DNA of 64,000 nucleotides from Treponema phagedenis (GCF_008153345.1 NZ_CP042818.1:682001-746000), one strand, 5' to 3'. Counted from the stretch's first letter, positions 26,066 to 36,662 are shown. Program-made: numbers and translations. The notes: generated from the sequence alone by a model not told the origin.

Positions 26066-27368
26066 CACTGCTGTCCAATTAAGTAATAAGATCTTTTAAA
26101 GAGTTAAGAGCTGTGTTATAATAGTTTTTGGACAAACATACATACCACAAGGACTTAACTCATGTATCATTGTACTACAATTTTAACACAATTGCTACAC
26201 CTTACTGACCAACTTGGCTTTAAAAAAATCAGTGCCGAAGAACAAGCAGATAAGCGATATCGACATTTTTCAGCACGTACTCAGCTGTTTACCATGGTCT
26301 TTGCACAATTAACAAAACAGAATAGTTTACGTTCAATTGAGCACGCAATATCCAGTGATAATGATTTATATCATGCAGGCATTACCGCAAAAATCACCCG
26401 AACAAATCTTGCCCATGCAAATGAATATAGACCAAGTATCATATTTGAAAAATTTTACTTTCATGTGCTTAAGTATTACACAAAGCTCGTAAACAAACCA
26501 GTGAATATATTCGGCAAGCATACCAAGCTCATCGATGCAACAACCATCTCATTGAATATTAAGCAATACAAATGGGCAAAATTTAGAAGCACAAAGAGCG
26601 GAATAAAAATACATACCCGTTTTGATTATGAAGCAAACTGTGCTGATTATCTTTTTATCACCAATGCGAAAGAACATGAAAACAATACGCTTAAAAACAT
26701 GCACCTAACAAAACAGGATATTGCTGTTTTTGATCGAGGTTATTTTAATAAGAAACAGTTCTATGAGTTTACAAAGAGTGAAATATCCTTTGTAACAAGA
26801 CTTAAATCAAATGTTATATACACCGTAGTTGATCGATATGCCGTAAGCGGACATGAAAATGATACGTATAAAATTATCAGTGATGAGAAAATTACTCTGA
26901 ATGTGAGTATTTCAAAAAAGAAGGAAAGCGTGGTAACACTACGAAAAATCATCTCAAAAGATTTGCAGTCAAAAAAGAAAATAGTATTGCTGACAAATTT
27001 GTTTGAAATAGATTCTCTTGAGGTAGCTGAACTGTATAAAAAAAGATGGACCATTGAATTATTCTTCAAGATGATAAAACAGAATCTGAAAATTAAGAAA
27101 TTTTATGGACATAGCGAAAATGCGGTCAAGACACAGATATGGATTGCCGTTATTACGCATATGCTCTTTTTAATTTTACAAGCTGAAACCAACTATAGGC
27201 AAAGGAGCTTTTCATATTTTTGTTCTGAAATTTCTGTCGTACTGTTTCTGCATCGCAGTCTTAAAAAATGGTTTTGTGGTGATCATGAAAAACCAGTTCC
27301 TAAATTAATTCACCATCCTAATACCTCAGAGCTTTCTCAAAAGCCTCCAAGTTAATTGGACAGCAGTG
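26066..27368 (+). mobile_element. IS4-family insertion sequence, complete
   Basis: 1303 bp bounded by perfect 17-bp inverted repeats (CACTGCTGTCCAATTAA / TTAATTGGACAGCAGTG). No target duplication is visible: the left flank ends TATATATT and the right begins ATGTAAACC. The left flank is the MCP upstream region and the right flank is a truncated fic gene, so the element marks a recombination or deletion junction. Confidence 0.9.
26162..27355 (+). CDS. IS4-family transposase
   Basis: 397 aa. DDE residues fall in LIDATTISL (near 120), IAVFDRGYF (near 190) and the C-terminal YKKRWTIELFFKMIKQNLK, which is the Y-(2)-R-(3)-E-(6)-K signature of IS4 transposases. An N-terminal helical DNA-binding region precedes them. 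The stop codon lies within the right inverted repeat. The length is complete, so it is probably active. Confidence 0.95.
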   Translation: MYHCTTILTQLLHLTDQLGFKKISAEEQADKRYRHFSARTQLFTMVFAQLTKQNSLRSIEHAISSDNDLYHAGITAKITRTNLAHANEYRPSIIFEKFYFHVLKYYTKLVNKPVNIFGKHTKLIDATTISLNIKQYKWAKFRSTKSGIKIHTRFDYEANCADYLFITNAKEHENNTLKNMHLTKQDIAVFDRGYFNKKQFYEFTKSEISFVTRLKSNVIYTVVDRYAVSGHENDTYKIISDEKITLNVSISKKKESVVTLRKIISKDLQSKKKIVLLTNLFEIDSLEVAELYKKRWTIELFFKMIKQNLKIKKFYGHSENAVKTQIWIAVITHMLFLILQAETNYRQRSFSYFCSEISVVLFLHRSLKKWFCGDHEKPVPKLIHHPNTSELSQKPPS

Positions 27369-28309
27369 ATGTAAACCAAAAGCCCTTTGTTCTTGATAAG
27401 TTGGTTGAACTTTCCATTATTCAAAGCACTGAAAGTTCAAACAGAATTGAAGGGATTTATACGTCTGATACAAGAATAAAAGACTTGGTATTGAAAAAAG
27501 TTGTGCCGAAAAACCGCGATGAAGAGGAAATACTTGGATATCAAGATGTATTGCGCACAATTCATGAAAGCTTTGAATACATCGATATAAGTTCTTCCAT
27601 TATATTGCAATTGCACCGAGATTTATATAAGTTCTCACAAAAATCAATCGGCGGACGATTTAAGAACACACAAAATTATATTTCAGAAACAAAAGCAAAC
27701 GGTTCAAACGAAATACTATTTACACCGCTCTCGCCATACGAAACACCGGCAGCAATTGATGAGATATGTAAAAACTATAATCAAGCAATTGACGATAATA
27801 CCATAAATCCTCTTATACTGATACCTACTTTTATCCATGACTTTTTATGCATTCATCCTTTTAATGACGGAAACGGAAGAATGAGCCGGCTGTTGACGAC
27901 GCTTCTTTTATATAAATTAGGATTTTTCGTAGGACGATATATCAGCTTAGAAGAAAAAATAGAAAAAAGTAAAAATATTTATTACGACGTTTTAGAAGAA
28001 AGCGGAATCAATTGGCATGAGAACAATGAAAACACAGAGCCGTTTATAAAATATATTTTGGGAATTATTATTGCAGCATATAGAGACTTTGAAGACCGAG
28101 TTGATATTTTCAGTTCTAAGTCATCAGCATACGAAAAAGTACAGCATGCCGTTAAAATGAAAATAGGGAAATTTACAAAAAGCGATATCATGGAATTGTG
28201 TCCGTCTATAAGTTCGGCATCCATTGAAAACTCACTGACAAAATTAGTTGAAGAAAATATTTTGGAAAGACACGGAAAAGGAAGAGGCACCTATTATGTT
28301 AAAAACTAA
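27356..28309 (+). CDS. Fic-domain protein, 5' end truncated by the IS4 element
   Basis: About 313 residues remain; the apparent TTG start lies in the IS inverted repeat, so the native N-terminus is missing. The catalytic motif HPFNDGNGRMSR near residue 170 is intact. Near the broken end SSNRIEG matches the inhibitory (S/T)xxxE(G/N) helix motif that keeps Fic enzymes autoinhibited. The C-terminus is a winged-helix-like region (SDIMELCPSISSASIENSL). Fic enzymes transfer AMP to target proteins. Without a start site, expression is doubtful unless read from the IS. Confidence 0.8.
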   Translation: MDSSDVNQKPFVLDKLVELSIIQSTESSNRIEGIYTSDTRIKDLVLKKVVPKNRDEEEILGYQDVLRTIHESFEYIDISSSIILQLHRDLYKFSQKSIGGRFKNTQNYISETKANGSNEILFTPLSPYETPAAIDEICKNYNQAIDDNTINPLILIPTFIHDFLCIHPFNDGNGRMSRLLTTLLLYKLGFFVGRYISLEEKIEKSKNIYYDVLEESGINWHENNENTEPFIKYILGIIIAAYRDFEDRVDIFSSKSSAYEKVQHAVKMKIGKFTKSDIMELCPSISSASIENSLTKLVEENILERHGKGRGTYYVKN

Positions 28310-28528
28310 TGCAAGGTTTTTCTGAAAATATATTTTTTGATTTGTGATTACCCACCGCAACAAGAACCTGCCATATTTCATGCGTAAGTCCCGGTACTGT
28401 AAGTTCTTGTTATTAAGCACCCGTTTGTGTTAGAACAGTGTTAGAATAATAATAGAATGGTAATAGAAACCATTCATCAGCGGGAAAAACACTTTGTATA
28501 AAAAGCCGGTAAAGGGGTAAGAGGAATT

Positions 28529-29677
28529 TTATAATAGCGTCCCTTCAGAAAGGATGTCTACATAGCTACTATATACATACTGCTTATATCTTTTCTTATC
28601 TTCAACTAAGGCTAAAATTGTAAGCTCTGTTAGGATTTCCAGTAATTTGGCCACAGTCGGTTTGCTTGAATTTAAAAGTAATCGAATATCTTCTGTTTCA
28701 ACAAAGGGATGCTTCAATAAATAATCGTATACTAAAAGTAAATTTGAAATATTTCCGTTTGGTACATTACGAATTTTTTCCATATCCTTTTTTTTAAGTG
28801 CAACAATCTTTTGAATAGATGAAATCGCATTTTCGGATACTTCACAAATACCACTGATAAAAAACTTAATCCAGTTTTCAAACTCTCCCTTCATCCGGAC
28901 ATTATTTAAAAGCTCATAGTATCTGTTTCTGTTCTTTTTAAAAAAGTAACTCAAATACAACACGGGATATTCTACCAAGCCTATCTCTTTTAAAAACAAG
29001 ACGATGAGTAATCTTCCCATTCTGCCATTTCCGTCTAAAAACGGATGGATTGTTTCAAACTGATAATGAATTAAAGCTGCTTTTATTATCTCTGAAATGG
29101 AATCGTCTTCGTTAATATACTTTTCCAAATCACTTAAGGCACCTTCCATATCTTCCGGAGACGGCGGAACAAAACTTGCGGTATTCAGTGTGCACCCCGC
29201 ATACCCAATCCAATTTTGCGACTTTCGGAATTCGCCCGGCGTTTTTTCATTTCCTCTGACATTCGATAAAAGAATGGAATGTGTTTCTCTGATTAACCGC
29301 ATACATAAGGGTAAATCTTGTAATCTTTTAAATGCGTAGTTTGCAGCCTTTATATAGTTTACAATTTCTTCCGTTTCTTTTATCTTTCCGTTCTTTTGCT
29401 CCTTCTGCAAAACATCAATGAGTGAGGCTTGCGTTCCTTCAATTTGCGAGCTGATGACAGCTTCTTTTTGTACGTACATTGATACAAAAAGATCGATATC
29501 AGGCAGGGTAATCGCCATGCCGTCTAATCTTCCCAAAAGCAAATATGCTTTATTGAGCAAAAGATTCATTTCGGCGTCTATATTAATTTCTACATTTGTC
29601 AAATTATTCGGGATAAAACATTCATAATCAGTCGGCATTCTTTTTAATTTTCCTGCTCGATTTGTTTCTACCTTCAT
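28529..29677 (-). CDS. Fic/DOC-family AMP-transferase with inhibitory motif
   Basis: 382 aa, ATG preceded by AGAGGG. Fic_N-type region with SSQIEGTQ near residue 76 (inhibitory (S/T)xxxE(G/N) motif). The Fic core HPFLDGNGRMGR is near residue 215, and a C-terminal winged-helix (DIRLLLNSSKPTVAKLLEIL) suits DNA binding or autoregulation. Full family length. It faces the truncated fic gene convergently. It is likely autoinhibited and activated by relief of that helix; the target is unknown. Confidence 0.9.
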   Translation of the reverse strand: MKVETNRAGKLKRMPTDYECFIPNNLTNVEINIDAEMNLLLNKAYLLLGRLDGMAITLPDIDLFVSMYVQKEAVISSQIEGTQASLIDVLQKEQKNGKIKETEEIVNYIKAANYAFKRLQDLPLCMRLIRETHSILLSNVRGNEKTPGEFRKSQNWIGYAGCTLNTASFVPPSPEDMEGALSDLEKYINEDDSISEIIKAALIHYQFETIHPFLDGNGRMGRLLIVLFLKEIGLVEYPVLYLSYFFKKNRNRYYELLNNVRMKGEFENWIKFFISGICEVSENAISSIQKIVALKKKDMEKIRNVPNGNISNLLLVYDYLLKHPFVETEDIRLLLNSSKPTVAKLLEILTELTILALVEDKKRYKQYVYSSYVDILSEGTLL

Positions 29678-29702
29678 ATTAAAACCCTCTAAGTTAAATT
29701 TA

Positions 29703-29738
29703 TTTTACTTACGATGAGCATACTTGTTCTAAGTAAAA
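29703..29738. promoter_or_regulatory. Dyad upstream of the Fic gene
   Basis: TTTTACTTA (29703-29711) and TAAGTAAAA (29730-29738) form a 9-bp perfect inverted repeat with an 18-nt centre, 26 bp upstream of the Fic start. Possible operator for the Fic winged-helix domain; no direct evidence. Confidence 0.3.
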
Positions 29739-29828
29739 AAATCAAGCATTTTCTTTGCTTAGAATGGCCGTGAGCTTTATAAGTAAGATGTTTTACCTGA
29801 TGTCCGGGGGGCTTGCGCTTTCATGCTA

Positions 29829-30015
29829 CTATAGCGTTTTTTAATAAGTCGATTATATTTTCATCTTACCCAAAACGTAAAAATTTTATAAAAGAGAGCT
29901 CGGCACGGCGCAAGGGCGAGCAATTTACCATAGGAATGCTTAAATCCGCAGCCCCTTATTGTTGATACTCCGATTTTTATAGCAGTAACAGGAAGTTAAT
30001 TATAAAACACTACAC
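29829..30015 (+). mobile_element. IS630-related MITE, complete
   Basis: 187 bp flanked by TA on both sides. Ends CTATAGCGTTTT and AAAACACTACAC resemble the ends of the IS630 element at 44346-45625. The core contains CGGCACGGCGCAAGGGCGAG and ACCATAGGAATGCTTAAAT, shared with the other MITEs here. No coding capacity. Confidence 0.75.
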
Positions 30016-30358
30016 TACATAAACTGTTTGAGTAATGGAAGCTTGCGTTAGGCGGACGGAGGGCGGCGAAGCATTTTTTCAAAAATGCGAAGCCGGATCG
30101 TTTTTGCGCGCTCAAAATAGCGCAAAAACAGCCGAAGCGACAGCGGAGCCCGTAGTACGCCGGCGGTTTGTAAGTATTCAGCTCCGGCAAGACGCAAGGT
30201 GAAGCCGGCTTTCTGTAAGCTTCAAACCGCAACGCCATAAATGTGCGATCTTTATTCTTCATGCGTACGCCCTGATGGTACCTCACCCATCTACCCCATC
30301 CGCCCGTTTTATGCTAAACTGAAGCTCCTATAAGTTGTATTAAAGAGGGCGAAAAAGA
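30016..30358. other. Non-coding region upstream of jetC
   Basis: GC-richer than its surroundings, with no supported gene. JetA and JetB, which normally precede JetC, are not found here, and no remnant of them was recognised. A TGCTAAACT extended -10-like box lies about 45 bp before the jetC start. Confidence 0.5.
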
Positions 30359-33300
30359 GTGGACGGAAAATGGCATTTAAACAGAGCGGGTTTGCTGAAC
30401 TATTGGTACTTTGATGAAATGTATTTTAATTTTGCAGACGGGAAGGTTTTGTTTCGCGGTGCGAACGGCAGCGGGAAGTCCGTAACGACGGCGAGCTTGT
30501 TTCCTGTTTTGCTTGACGGGAACACCGCTCCCAACCGGCTTGACCCCTTCGGCTCTACAGCGCGAAAAATCGAAGACTACTTATTGGGCGAAAAGGAAAT
30601 CAGTAATATCGAAGATCGGACGGGCTATTTATTTGCGGAGTACAAAAGAGAAAACAGCTCACAGTATATTACAACCGGAATCGGTATCCGAGCAAAGCGG
30701 GGAAAGTCGTTGGATAAATGGTACTTTATCATTCTTGACGGCAGCCGCGTGGGAATTAACTTTGAACTTCAGCATAGTTTGGGAAGGGGGCGATATCAGC
30801 CGTATTCAAAAAAAGAATTGGAAAACCGATTAGCCGGCGGCGGCATGATTACCGATAAAATGAAAGACTACGCCGAATGGGTAAACGAAAAAATTTACGG
30901 CTTTAACAATACTGAAATCTTTAAAGAAATGATTAAGCTTTTGGTTGAAATACGCAAGCCGAAACTCTCAAAAGATTTTACGCCGACGGTGATTTATTCT
31001 ATTTTGGAAAATTCACTTCCCGGTTTAAAAGATGAAGCCTTGCAGCCTGTTTCAGAAACGCTTGAAAATATTGACCAAATTAAAAATCAGCTTGAGGGCG
31101 CAAACAGCGATTATGAAAAGCTCAGTCTAATTATGAAAAAATACGAAGCGTACAATCGCTCCTTTGTTGAAAAGCTTGCTCATTATGCGCATAAAACCGG
31201 AAACACATATGTGCAGCTTACAAAAGAAGATAAAGCCTTGACGGACAGCATCGAAAAATTGACAGCGCTTATTTCCGCCAAGGGAGATGAGCAGACGGAA
31301 GCGCTACAGGAAAGGAAGGCGTTGGAAGAAGCTTTAGATCGGCTTAAAACCCATGACGTGTTTAAACTTCAAAATGAAATGTTACAAGAACAAAGCCGCA
31401 CGGAAGAGCTTAAGCAAAAAGAAAAAAATCTGCAAGGACAGTATACGCAAAGCATGAATGCGTATCGTGATGAGCAAAACAAATTTGATTCACTGCAAAA
31501 AAGAATTGCGGAAAGCGAAGAGGAAAAGCAACTCGCCTTTGAAAATTTAAATGCGTATTCCGCTGACACAGGCTTTAAGGATGAGCATGCTCGCTATACT
31601 GCAGAGTATCAAACAAAACAAAATCACATGGATCTATCCTTATGGAAACGGAGTGCAAAAGATTACGAAAACGATGTGCGCACTATTCAATCTGTTTTAG
31701 AAAAAATGCAAACCCTGCAAGCGGACTCCGACAAACTTCAAATTGACATTGCGTCTATGCAAAAAGAAATCGATAAAAAAACAAATGAGATTCAAAACTG
31801 GGAACAAATGTTTTCGGAGCAAATCGACATCTTACAAATTGATATTGAAAAATGGTGCAATGGTGCGGGCTTTGAAATTACCGATGATGTGCGAAATCAA
31901 ATGCAGGGCTTGGTTTATAATCTCTACAAAAAAGAATTCGCACTTGTGCAAAATCTTGCAAAGGCAAGTTATGAACATTATCACGAAAAAATGCTCACCG
32001 AAAAAATAAGCTTGGAGCAGGAAGTCCGCTTTAAAGAAACTGAGCTTGCCGCCGTTCAAAAAGAGCTGCATGAATGGAAAAATAAAAAAATTCCTGAGCC
32101 CGCACGCGATGCATTTAAAGAAAAAGAGCGCACCTCATTAAAAGAGGCGGGGCTTCCTTTTATCTCTTTTTATGAAGTTGTTGATTTTAAAGAAGGCCTT
32201 AGCCAAGAAGAAAAGAATGTGCTGGAAGGTGCACTGCTGGATGCCGGCATTCTCGATGCTCTGCTCAGCGAAAAAAATCTTCCGGTGCGGGAATCTTCTG
32301 TGCTCTTGCCAAGTGATAATATAATAGAAGAAAATCTTGAAAAATATCTTGTGCCTGTGCAAAACAAATATGTTTCTACGGAATACATACAAAAAATCCT
32401 GCACTCGATTTCGATTAAAGAAACCTTTCACGGGGCAGGCAGCCTTTTTGCCGCTTCGGCGCCGGGGTCAGCTACCACTGTTTCAATTGAAGGAAAGTAC
32501 AATCTCGGCATTCTTTCGGGGAAGGTTACCGAAAAGCATGAGGCAAAGTATATCGGAAAAGAAGCGCAAATTTTATTCATTCAAAAAAAGATAGCAGAGT
32601 TGGAACAAACGCAAGCGGATATCAATGCGGAAATTGAAAGTAGGCGCACAGCAATAGAAAATATAGAAAACGATGTTGCGGCGCAGCAGGAGCATTTGCA
32701 AAACTTCCCGAGCGATACTGCCTTGCGCGAAATTGATGCAAGTATTACAGAGGCGGAAAAAGAGCGCAGGGATTTTAATGATAAGAAAGCATTTTACGAA
32801 AGCGAAGAGCGGAAAACACGGGAAGCCATCGGAGAACAGCGCAGGCGGCTTTTGGAGTATGAAAGCAAACATCACTTTACCTATACTGAAAAGAATATCA
32901 ATGAGCTGATAAGAAAAATAGGAAATTACTGTCTTGAATTAGATGAGCTGAAAATACTCATGCAAAATATTCTTTCGCTTACGGAGCAAGCAGAGAATTC
33001 CCAAACACATATTCGGCGAGAACAAGAGCGGATGGATGATTGCCGTATAGAACTTGATGAAACGCAGGGGGCATTGGCTGTAGGCCTACGAAAAATCCGA
33101 TTGTTGGAGGAAGAGCTGAAGCTTGCCGGTCAGGATGAAATTATCCGCAAGGTTACGGAAACAGCGGGCAGAAAAAAATATCTTGATGATGAGCTTTTGC
33201 CTAACCTCGCGGCCGAAATCAAAGATGCGGAAATTAAAAAAGCACGAACCGAGGAAAAAAGTAAACGCATTGCGGCGGAAAAACTTTTTTACGAACAGCT

Positions 33301-34510
33301 CAGCAGTGAATGGCAAAAGCTTTTTGAACGGGAGCTTTTCCGCTATGATGAAAAAACGGATGAAGATATTCCTGCGCTAATAAAGCAGTGGGCAAAAAAC
33401 TTTGACACTGCCGCTCCGGATAAATATATAAAGTACAGCGATGAAATACACGCCTATATCAATAAGTCTATTCAAGAGCTCGGCGACTACAGACCGGAAA
33501 TAAACACGCTGCCGGCAATCGATACGCAAGCGGCGGAAGCACTGGCGGAAACCGATGAGTTTAAGACGGCAGTTGAGTTCCTGCGTTCGTTTTCAAAACG
33601 CGATCTTTTAACAGTAACAAATATTCAAAATAAGCGTGATGATATTTTCCGTGTTGTAAAAGAATTGAAATCTTATATTGAAGAACAAGAACAAATGATA
33701 GAAGAAAAAGACAAGGATCTTTTTGAAAGTCTTTTACTTGAGTCAACCGGTAAGACAATTAAAAATTTAATTAATGATGCCGAAAAGTGGGCGCAAAAAA
33801 TGAATGCTATTTTGCAGCGGCAAAATAACTATCGCGGATTAAAGCTTTTTATTGAGTGGAAGCCGAAGGCCGCTGAGGATGAGCAGGAGGTTGGCACAAA
33901 AGAATTGGTTGAGCTTTTGCGCCGCCCCGCAAAATCTTTAACCGAAGATGATATTCAAAAAGTTGTTCACCACTTCCGCTCAAAAATTGAAAAAGCAAAA
34001 ATCGATATGGAAAAGGATGAGCAGCTCAACTCACTTCATGATATTATAAAGCAGGTTCTTGATTACCGCAAATGGTTTCAGTTTATTATTCATTATGAAA
34101 AAGACAATCAAACAAAACGTGAACTGTCAAATCACGTGTTTAATAAATTCAGCGGAGGGGAAAAGGCAATCAGCATGTATCTTCCCTTGTTTACCGCAAT
34201 GTATTCCCGCTATGAAGATGCTTCAAAAAATGCGCCATATGTTGTGGTGCTTGACGAAGCTTTTGCCGGCGTTGACGAAATGAATATTGCCGAATTGTTT
34301 AAGGCGATGGAAGACCTGGGTTTTGATTACGTGTTGAATTCGCAGTCGTTGTGGGGAGATTATCCCACAGTTAAAAATTTGGTTATTCATCAACTCATTC
34401 GCGAAAGAGGTTCCGACATGGTTGTCTCGCAAGAGTACCGCTGGAATGGAACCGAGCGCACGGAAGTGGATGCGGAAATAGAAACAGAAATTGCCGTTGA
34501 CCGCGAGTGA
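30359..34510 (+). CDS. jetC: Wadjet type II JetC-like SMC ATPase (TIGR02680 family)
   Basis: 1383 aa from GTG. The N-terminus (NRAGLLNYWYFDE, FRGANGSGKSVTT) is a P-loop ATPase head. Residues about 270-1150 are long Glu/Lys/Gln-rich coiled coils with a central hinge-like globular part near 590-760. The C-terminal head has the ABC signature FSGGEKAISMYLP and Walker B VVVLDEAFAGVDEM. In Wadjet, JetC with JetA/JetB forms a condensin-like loop extruder that feeds plasmid DNA to the JetD nuclease. Here JetA and JetB are absent, and JetD lies 3.5 kb away behind an insertion. The C-terminus (AEIETEIAVDRE) is duplicated before jetD. Confidence 0.85.
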   Translation: MDGKWHLNRAGLLNYWYFDEMYFNFADGKVLFRGANGSGKSVTTASLFPVLLDGNTAPNRLDPFGSTARKIEDYLLGEKEISNIEDRTGYLFAEYKRENSSQYITTGIGIRAKRGKSLDKWYFIILDGSRVGINFELQHSLGRGRYQPYSKKELENRLAGGGMITDKMKDYAEWVNEKIYGFNNTEIFKEMIKLLVEIRKPKLSKDFTPTVIYSILENSLPGLKDEALQPVSETLENIDQIKNQLEGANSDYEKLSLIMKKYEAYNRSFVEKLAHYAHKTGNTYVQLTKEDKALTDSIEKLTALISAKGDEQTEALQERKALEEALDRLKTHDVFKLQNEMLQEQSRTEELKQKEKNLQGQYTQSMNAYRDEQNKFDSLQKRIAESEEEKQLAFENLNAYSADTGFKDEHARYTAEYQTKQNHMDLSLWKRSAKDYENDVRTIQSVLEKMQTLQADSDKLQIDIASMQKEIDKKTNEIQNWEQMFSEQIDILQIDIEKWCNGAGFEITDDVRNQMQGLVYNLYKKEFALVQNLAKASYEHYHEKMLTEKISLEQEVRFKETELAAVQKELHEWKNKKIPEPARDAFKEKERTSLKEAGLPFISFYEVVDFKEGLSQEEKNVLEGALLDAGILDALLSEKNLPVRESSVLLPSDNIIEENLEKYLVPVQNKYVSTEYIQKILHSISIKETFHGAGSLFAASAPGSATTVSIEGKYNLGILSGKVTEKHEAKYIGKEAQILFIQKKIAELEQTQADINAEIESRRTAIENIENDVAAQQEHLQNFPSDTALREIDASITEAEKERRDFNDKKAFYESEERKTREAIGEQRRRLLEYESKHHFTYTEKNINELIRKIGNYCLELDELKILMQNILSLTEQAENSQTHIRREQERMDDCRIELDETQGALAVGLRKIRLLEEELKLAGQDEIIRKVTETAGRKKYLDDELLPNLAAEIKDAEIKKARTEEKSKRIAAEKLFYEQLSSEWQKLFERELFRYDEKTDEDIPALIKQWAKNFDTAAPDKYIKYSDEIHAYINKSIQELGDYRPEINTLPAIDTQAAEALAETDEFKTAVEFLRSFSKRDLLTVTNIQNKRDDIFRVVKELKSYIEEQEQMIEEKDKDLFESLLLESTGKTIKNLINDAEKWAQKMNAILQRQNNYRGLKLFIEWKPKAAEDEQEVGTKELVELLRRPAKSLTEDDIQKVVHHFRSKIEKAKIDMEKDEQLNSLHDIIKQVLDYRKWFQFIIHYEKDNQTKRELSNHVFNKFSGGEKAISMYLPLFTAMYSRYEDASKNAPYVVVLDEAFAGVDEMNIAELFKAMEDLGFDYVLNSQSLWGDYPTVKNLVIHQLIRERGSDMVVSQEYRWNGTERTEVDAEIETEIAVDRE

Positions 34511-34520
34511 TACGTTTCAA

Positions 34521-34575
34521 TATTTTATAAAAGAGTCCGACACGGCGCAACGGCGAGTAAACTTACCATAGGCAA
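34521..34575 (+). repeat. Partial MITE core
   Basis: ATTTTATAAAAGAGTCCGAC followed by ACGGCGCAACGGCGAG and TTACCATAGG match the core of the IS630-related MITE; both ends are missing. A single TCCG-loop hairpin (ACGGGCG-TCCG-TGCCCGT) follows at about 34603-34620. Confidence 0.6.
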
Positions 34576-34732
34576 AACTAGACCTATCTGCTTGGAACCA
34601 CGGGCGTCCGTGCCCGTTCTGATTGTTGTTTTGTATTATGTTTTAAGCGGGATATTTTGACCGTGCATCAAACTGCGCATTCTTAATTGCCGCTATGTTA
34701 ACATATTTGTCAAATACCAAACTCTATTCAGT

Positions 34733-36619
34733 TTATAAATTTTTTACAAACAGTGCTCTTATTGCGTTGAGTACTGCCGCAATCATTACACCGACGTCTG
34801 CAAAAATTGCCAGCCACATGTTGGCTATACCGAGCGCACCCAGAGCAAGACAAATTAGTTTTATGCCGATTGCAAACACTATATTTTGATAAACAATCCT
34901 CAAGCATTTACGCGAAATTTTAATTGCCTTTGAAATTTTTATCGGGTCATCGTCCATTAAAACCACATCAGCCGCTTCAATCGCTGCGTCCGATCCCATA
35001 GCACCCATTGCAATTCCGATATCCGCACGGCTGAGTACGGGCGCATCATTAATTCCGTCCCCGACGAAGGCGAACATAGCATTATCGGCTTTGCTTTTTA
35101 GCAGAGCTTCAACCCTATTAACTTTTTCTGCGGGAAGAAGTTCGCTGTAAACTTCATCAAAGCCTAAATCTTTCCCGACTTGATCGGCTACCTTGCGGGC
35201 ATCCCCTGTGAGCATAATCGTTTTATAAATTCCCTCAGCCTTTAGAGCGGCGATAGCTTTTTTGGAAGTCGGTTTTAAAATATCTGAGATTACAATATGC
35301 CCGGCGTATTCACCTCCTATCGCCATGTGAATAATTGTGCCGACACTGTGGCAGTTAATATATTGAATGCCGAGTTTTTCCATCAGCTTGTTATTACCCG
35401 CAGCAACCTCAATGCCGTCAACCTTGGCAACAATACCGTTGCCGCTTATTTCAGTAATGTCGCTTACGCGGCTGCGGTCAATTTCTTTACCGTATGCGCG
35501 CTGCAAGCTCTTGCTAATCGGGTGAGAAGAAGAGCTTTCCACCAGTGCGGCGTATTCAAGTATTTTAGCATTTTCCAATTCATTGTGATGAATGCCTTTT
35601 ACCTCAAACACTCCGCGCGTTAAAGTTCCGGTTTTATCAAAAACGACAATTTTCGTTTTGGAAAGGGTTTCTAAATAATTAGAGCCCTTTACCAAAATGC
35701 CCGCCTTGCTTGCGCCTCCGATTCCTGCAAAAAAGGATAGCGGAATACTGATTACCAATGCGCAGGGGCAACTGATCACAAGGAAGGTAAGTGCGCGGTA
35801 AATCCACACGCTCCATTGTGCGGGAAGATTCATTATTAAGATTCGGGTGAGGGGAGGAATAAAGGCTAAGATAAGAGCCGCAATGCAAACCGCAGGAGTG
35901 TAAACACGAGCAAACTTGGAAATAAAATTTTCCGATTTTGATTTGCGGGAACTTGCGTGCTCCACCAAGTCAAGGATTTTCGACACGGTAGATTCGCCAA
36001 ACTCCTTGCTTGTTTTAATTTTTAAAACGCCTGTCATATTTATACAGCCGCTTATAATTTCATCTCCTACTTTAATATCGCGCGGCATGCTTTCACCGGT
36101 GAGGGCGCTCGTATTTAAACTTGAGGATCCCTCCATAACAATTCCGTCAAGCGGAACCTTTTCGCCCGGCTGAACAATAATTACAGTGCCGATACCAACT
36201 TCCTCAGGGTCAACTTTTTCAAGCTTGCCGTCCTTTTCGATATTTGCATAATCCGGGCGGATGTCCATTAGGTTGCTGATATTGCGGCGGCTTTTTCCGA
36301 CAGCATAGCTTTGAAACCATTCTCCGACTTGGTAAAACAGCATAACCGCAATTGCTTCCGTATAGTCGCCGCTCTTACTGTAAAGAGCGAGTGTGATTGC
36401 CCCGATTGTGGCAATCGCCATTAAAAAGTTTTCATTAAATACTTGCCTATTTTTAATTCCCTTGCCGGCCTTAATTAAAATATCATAACCGATGATTAAA
36501 TAGGGGATGAGATAAAAGCCAAACCGCAGCCATCCTGTCAGCGGAGCAAAATGCAAAGCTGTCATCATCAAAGTGCTGACTATAATTCTAATTAACATCT
36601 TTTTTTGTTTTTTGCTCAT
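34733..36619 (-). CDS. Heavy-metal P1B-type ATPase (Zn/Cd/Pb efflux type)
   Basis: 628 aa. Two N-terminal TM pairs; TGES phosphatase motif (ALTGESMPRD); CPC metal-site helix (ISCPCALVISIPL) in TM6; phosphorylation site DKTGTLTRG; HP motif SSSHPISKS; hinge GDGINDAPVLSRADIG; last TM pair at 580-625. The fold and CPC motif put it with ZntA/CadA exporters. It lacks the usual N-terminal metal-binding domain, which is supplied as a separate gene upstream (36825-37043). With the divergent ArsR-type regulator it forms a complete metal-resistance module. Confidence 0.9.
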   Translation of the reverse strand: MSKKQKKMLIRIIVSTLMMTALHFAPLTGWLRFGFYLIPYLIIGYDILIKAGKGIKNRQVFNENFLMAIATIGAITLALYSKSGDYTEAIAVMLFYQVGEWFQSYAVGKSRRNISNLMDIRPDYANIEKDGKLEKVDPEEVGIGTVIIVQPGEKVPLDGIVMEGSSSLNTSALTGESMPRDIKVGDEIISGCINMTGVLKIKTSKEFGESTVSKILDLVEHASSRKSKSENFISKFARVYTPAVCIAALILAFIPPLTRILIMNLPAQWSVWIYRALTFLVISCPCALVISIPLSFFAGIGGASKAGILVKGSNYLETLSKTKIVVFDKTGTLTRGVFEVKGIHHNELENAKILEYAALVESSSSHPISKSLQRAYGKEIDRSRVSDITEISGNGIVAKVDGIEVAAGNNKLMEKLGIQYINCHSVGTIIHMAIGGEYAGHIVISDILKPTSKKAIAALKAEGIYKTIMLTGDARKVADQVGKDLGFDEVYSELLPAEKVNRVEALLKSKADNAMFAFVGDGINDAPVLSRADIGIAMGAMGSDAAIEAADVVLMDDDPIKISKAIKISRKCLRIVYQNIVFAIGIKLICLALGALGIANMWLAIFADVGVMIAAVLNAIRALFVKNL

Positions 36620-36662
36620 TCTCTTCCCCCTGTTATTTTAAAAGCCGCACATGGATTTTGCC

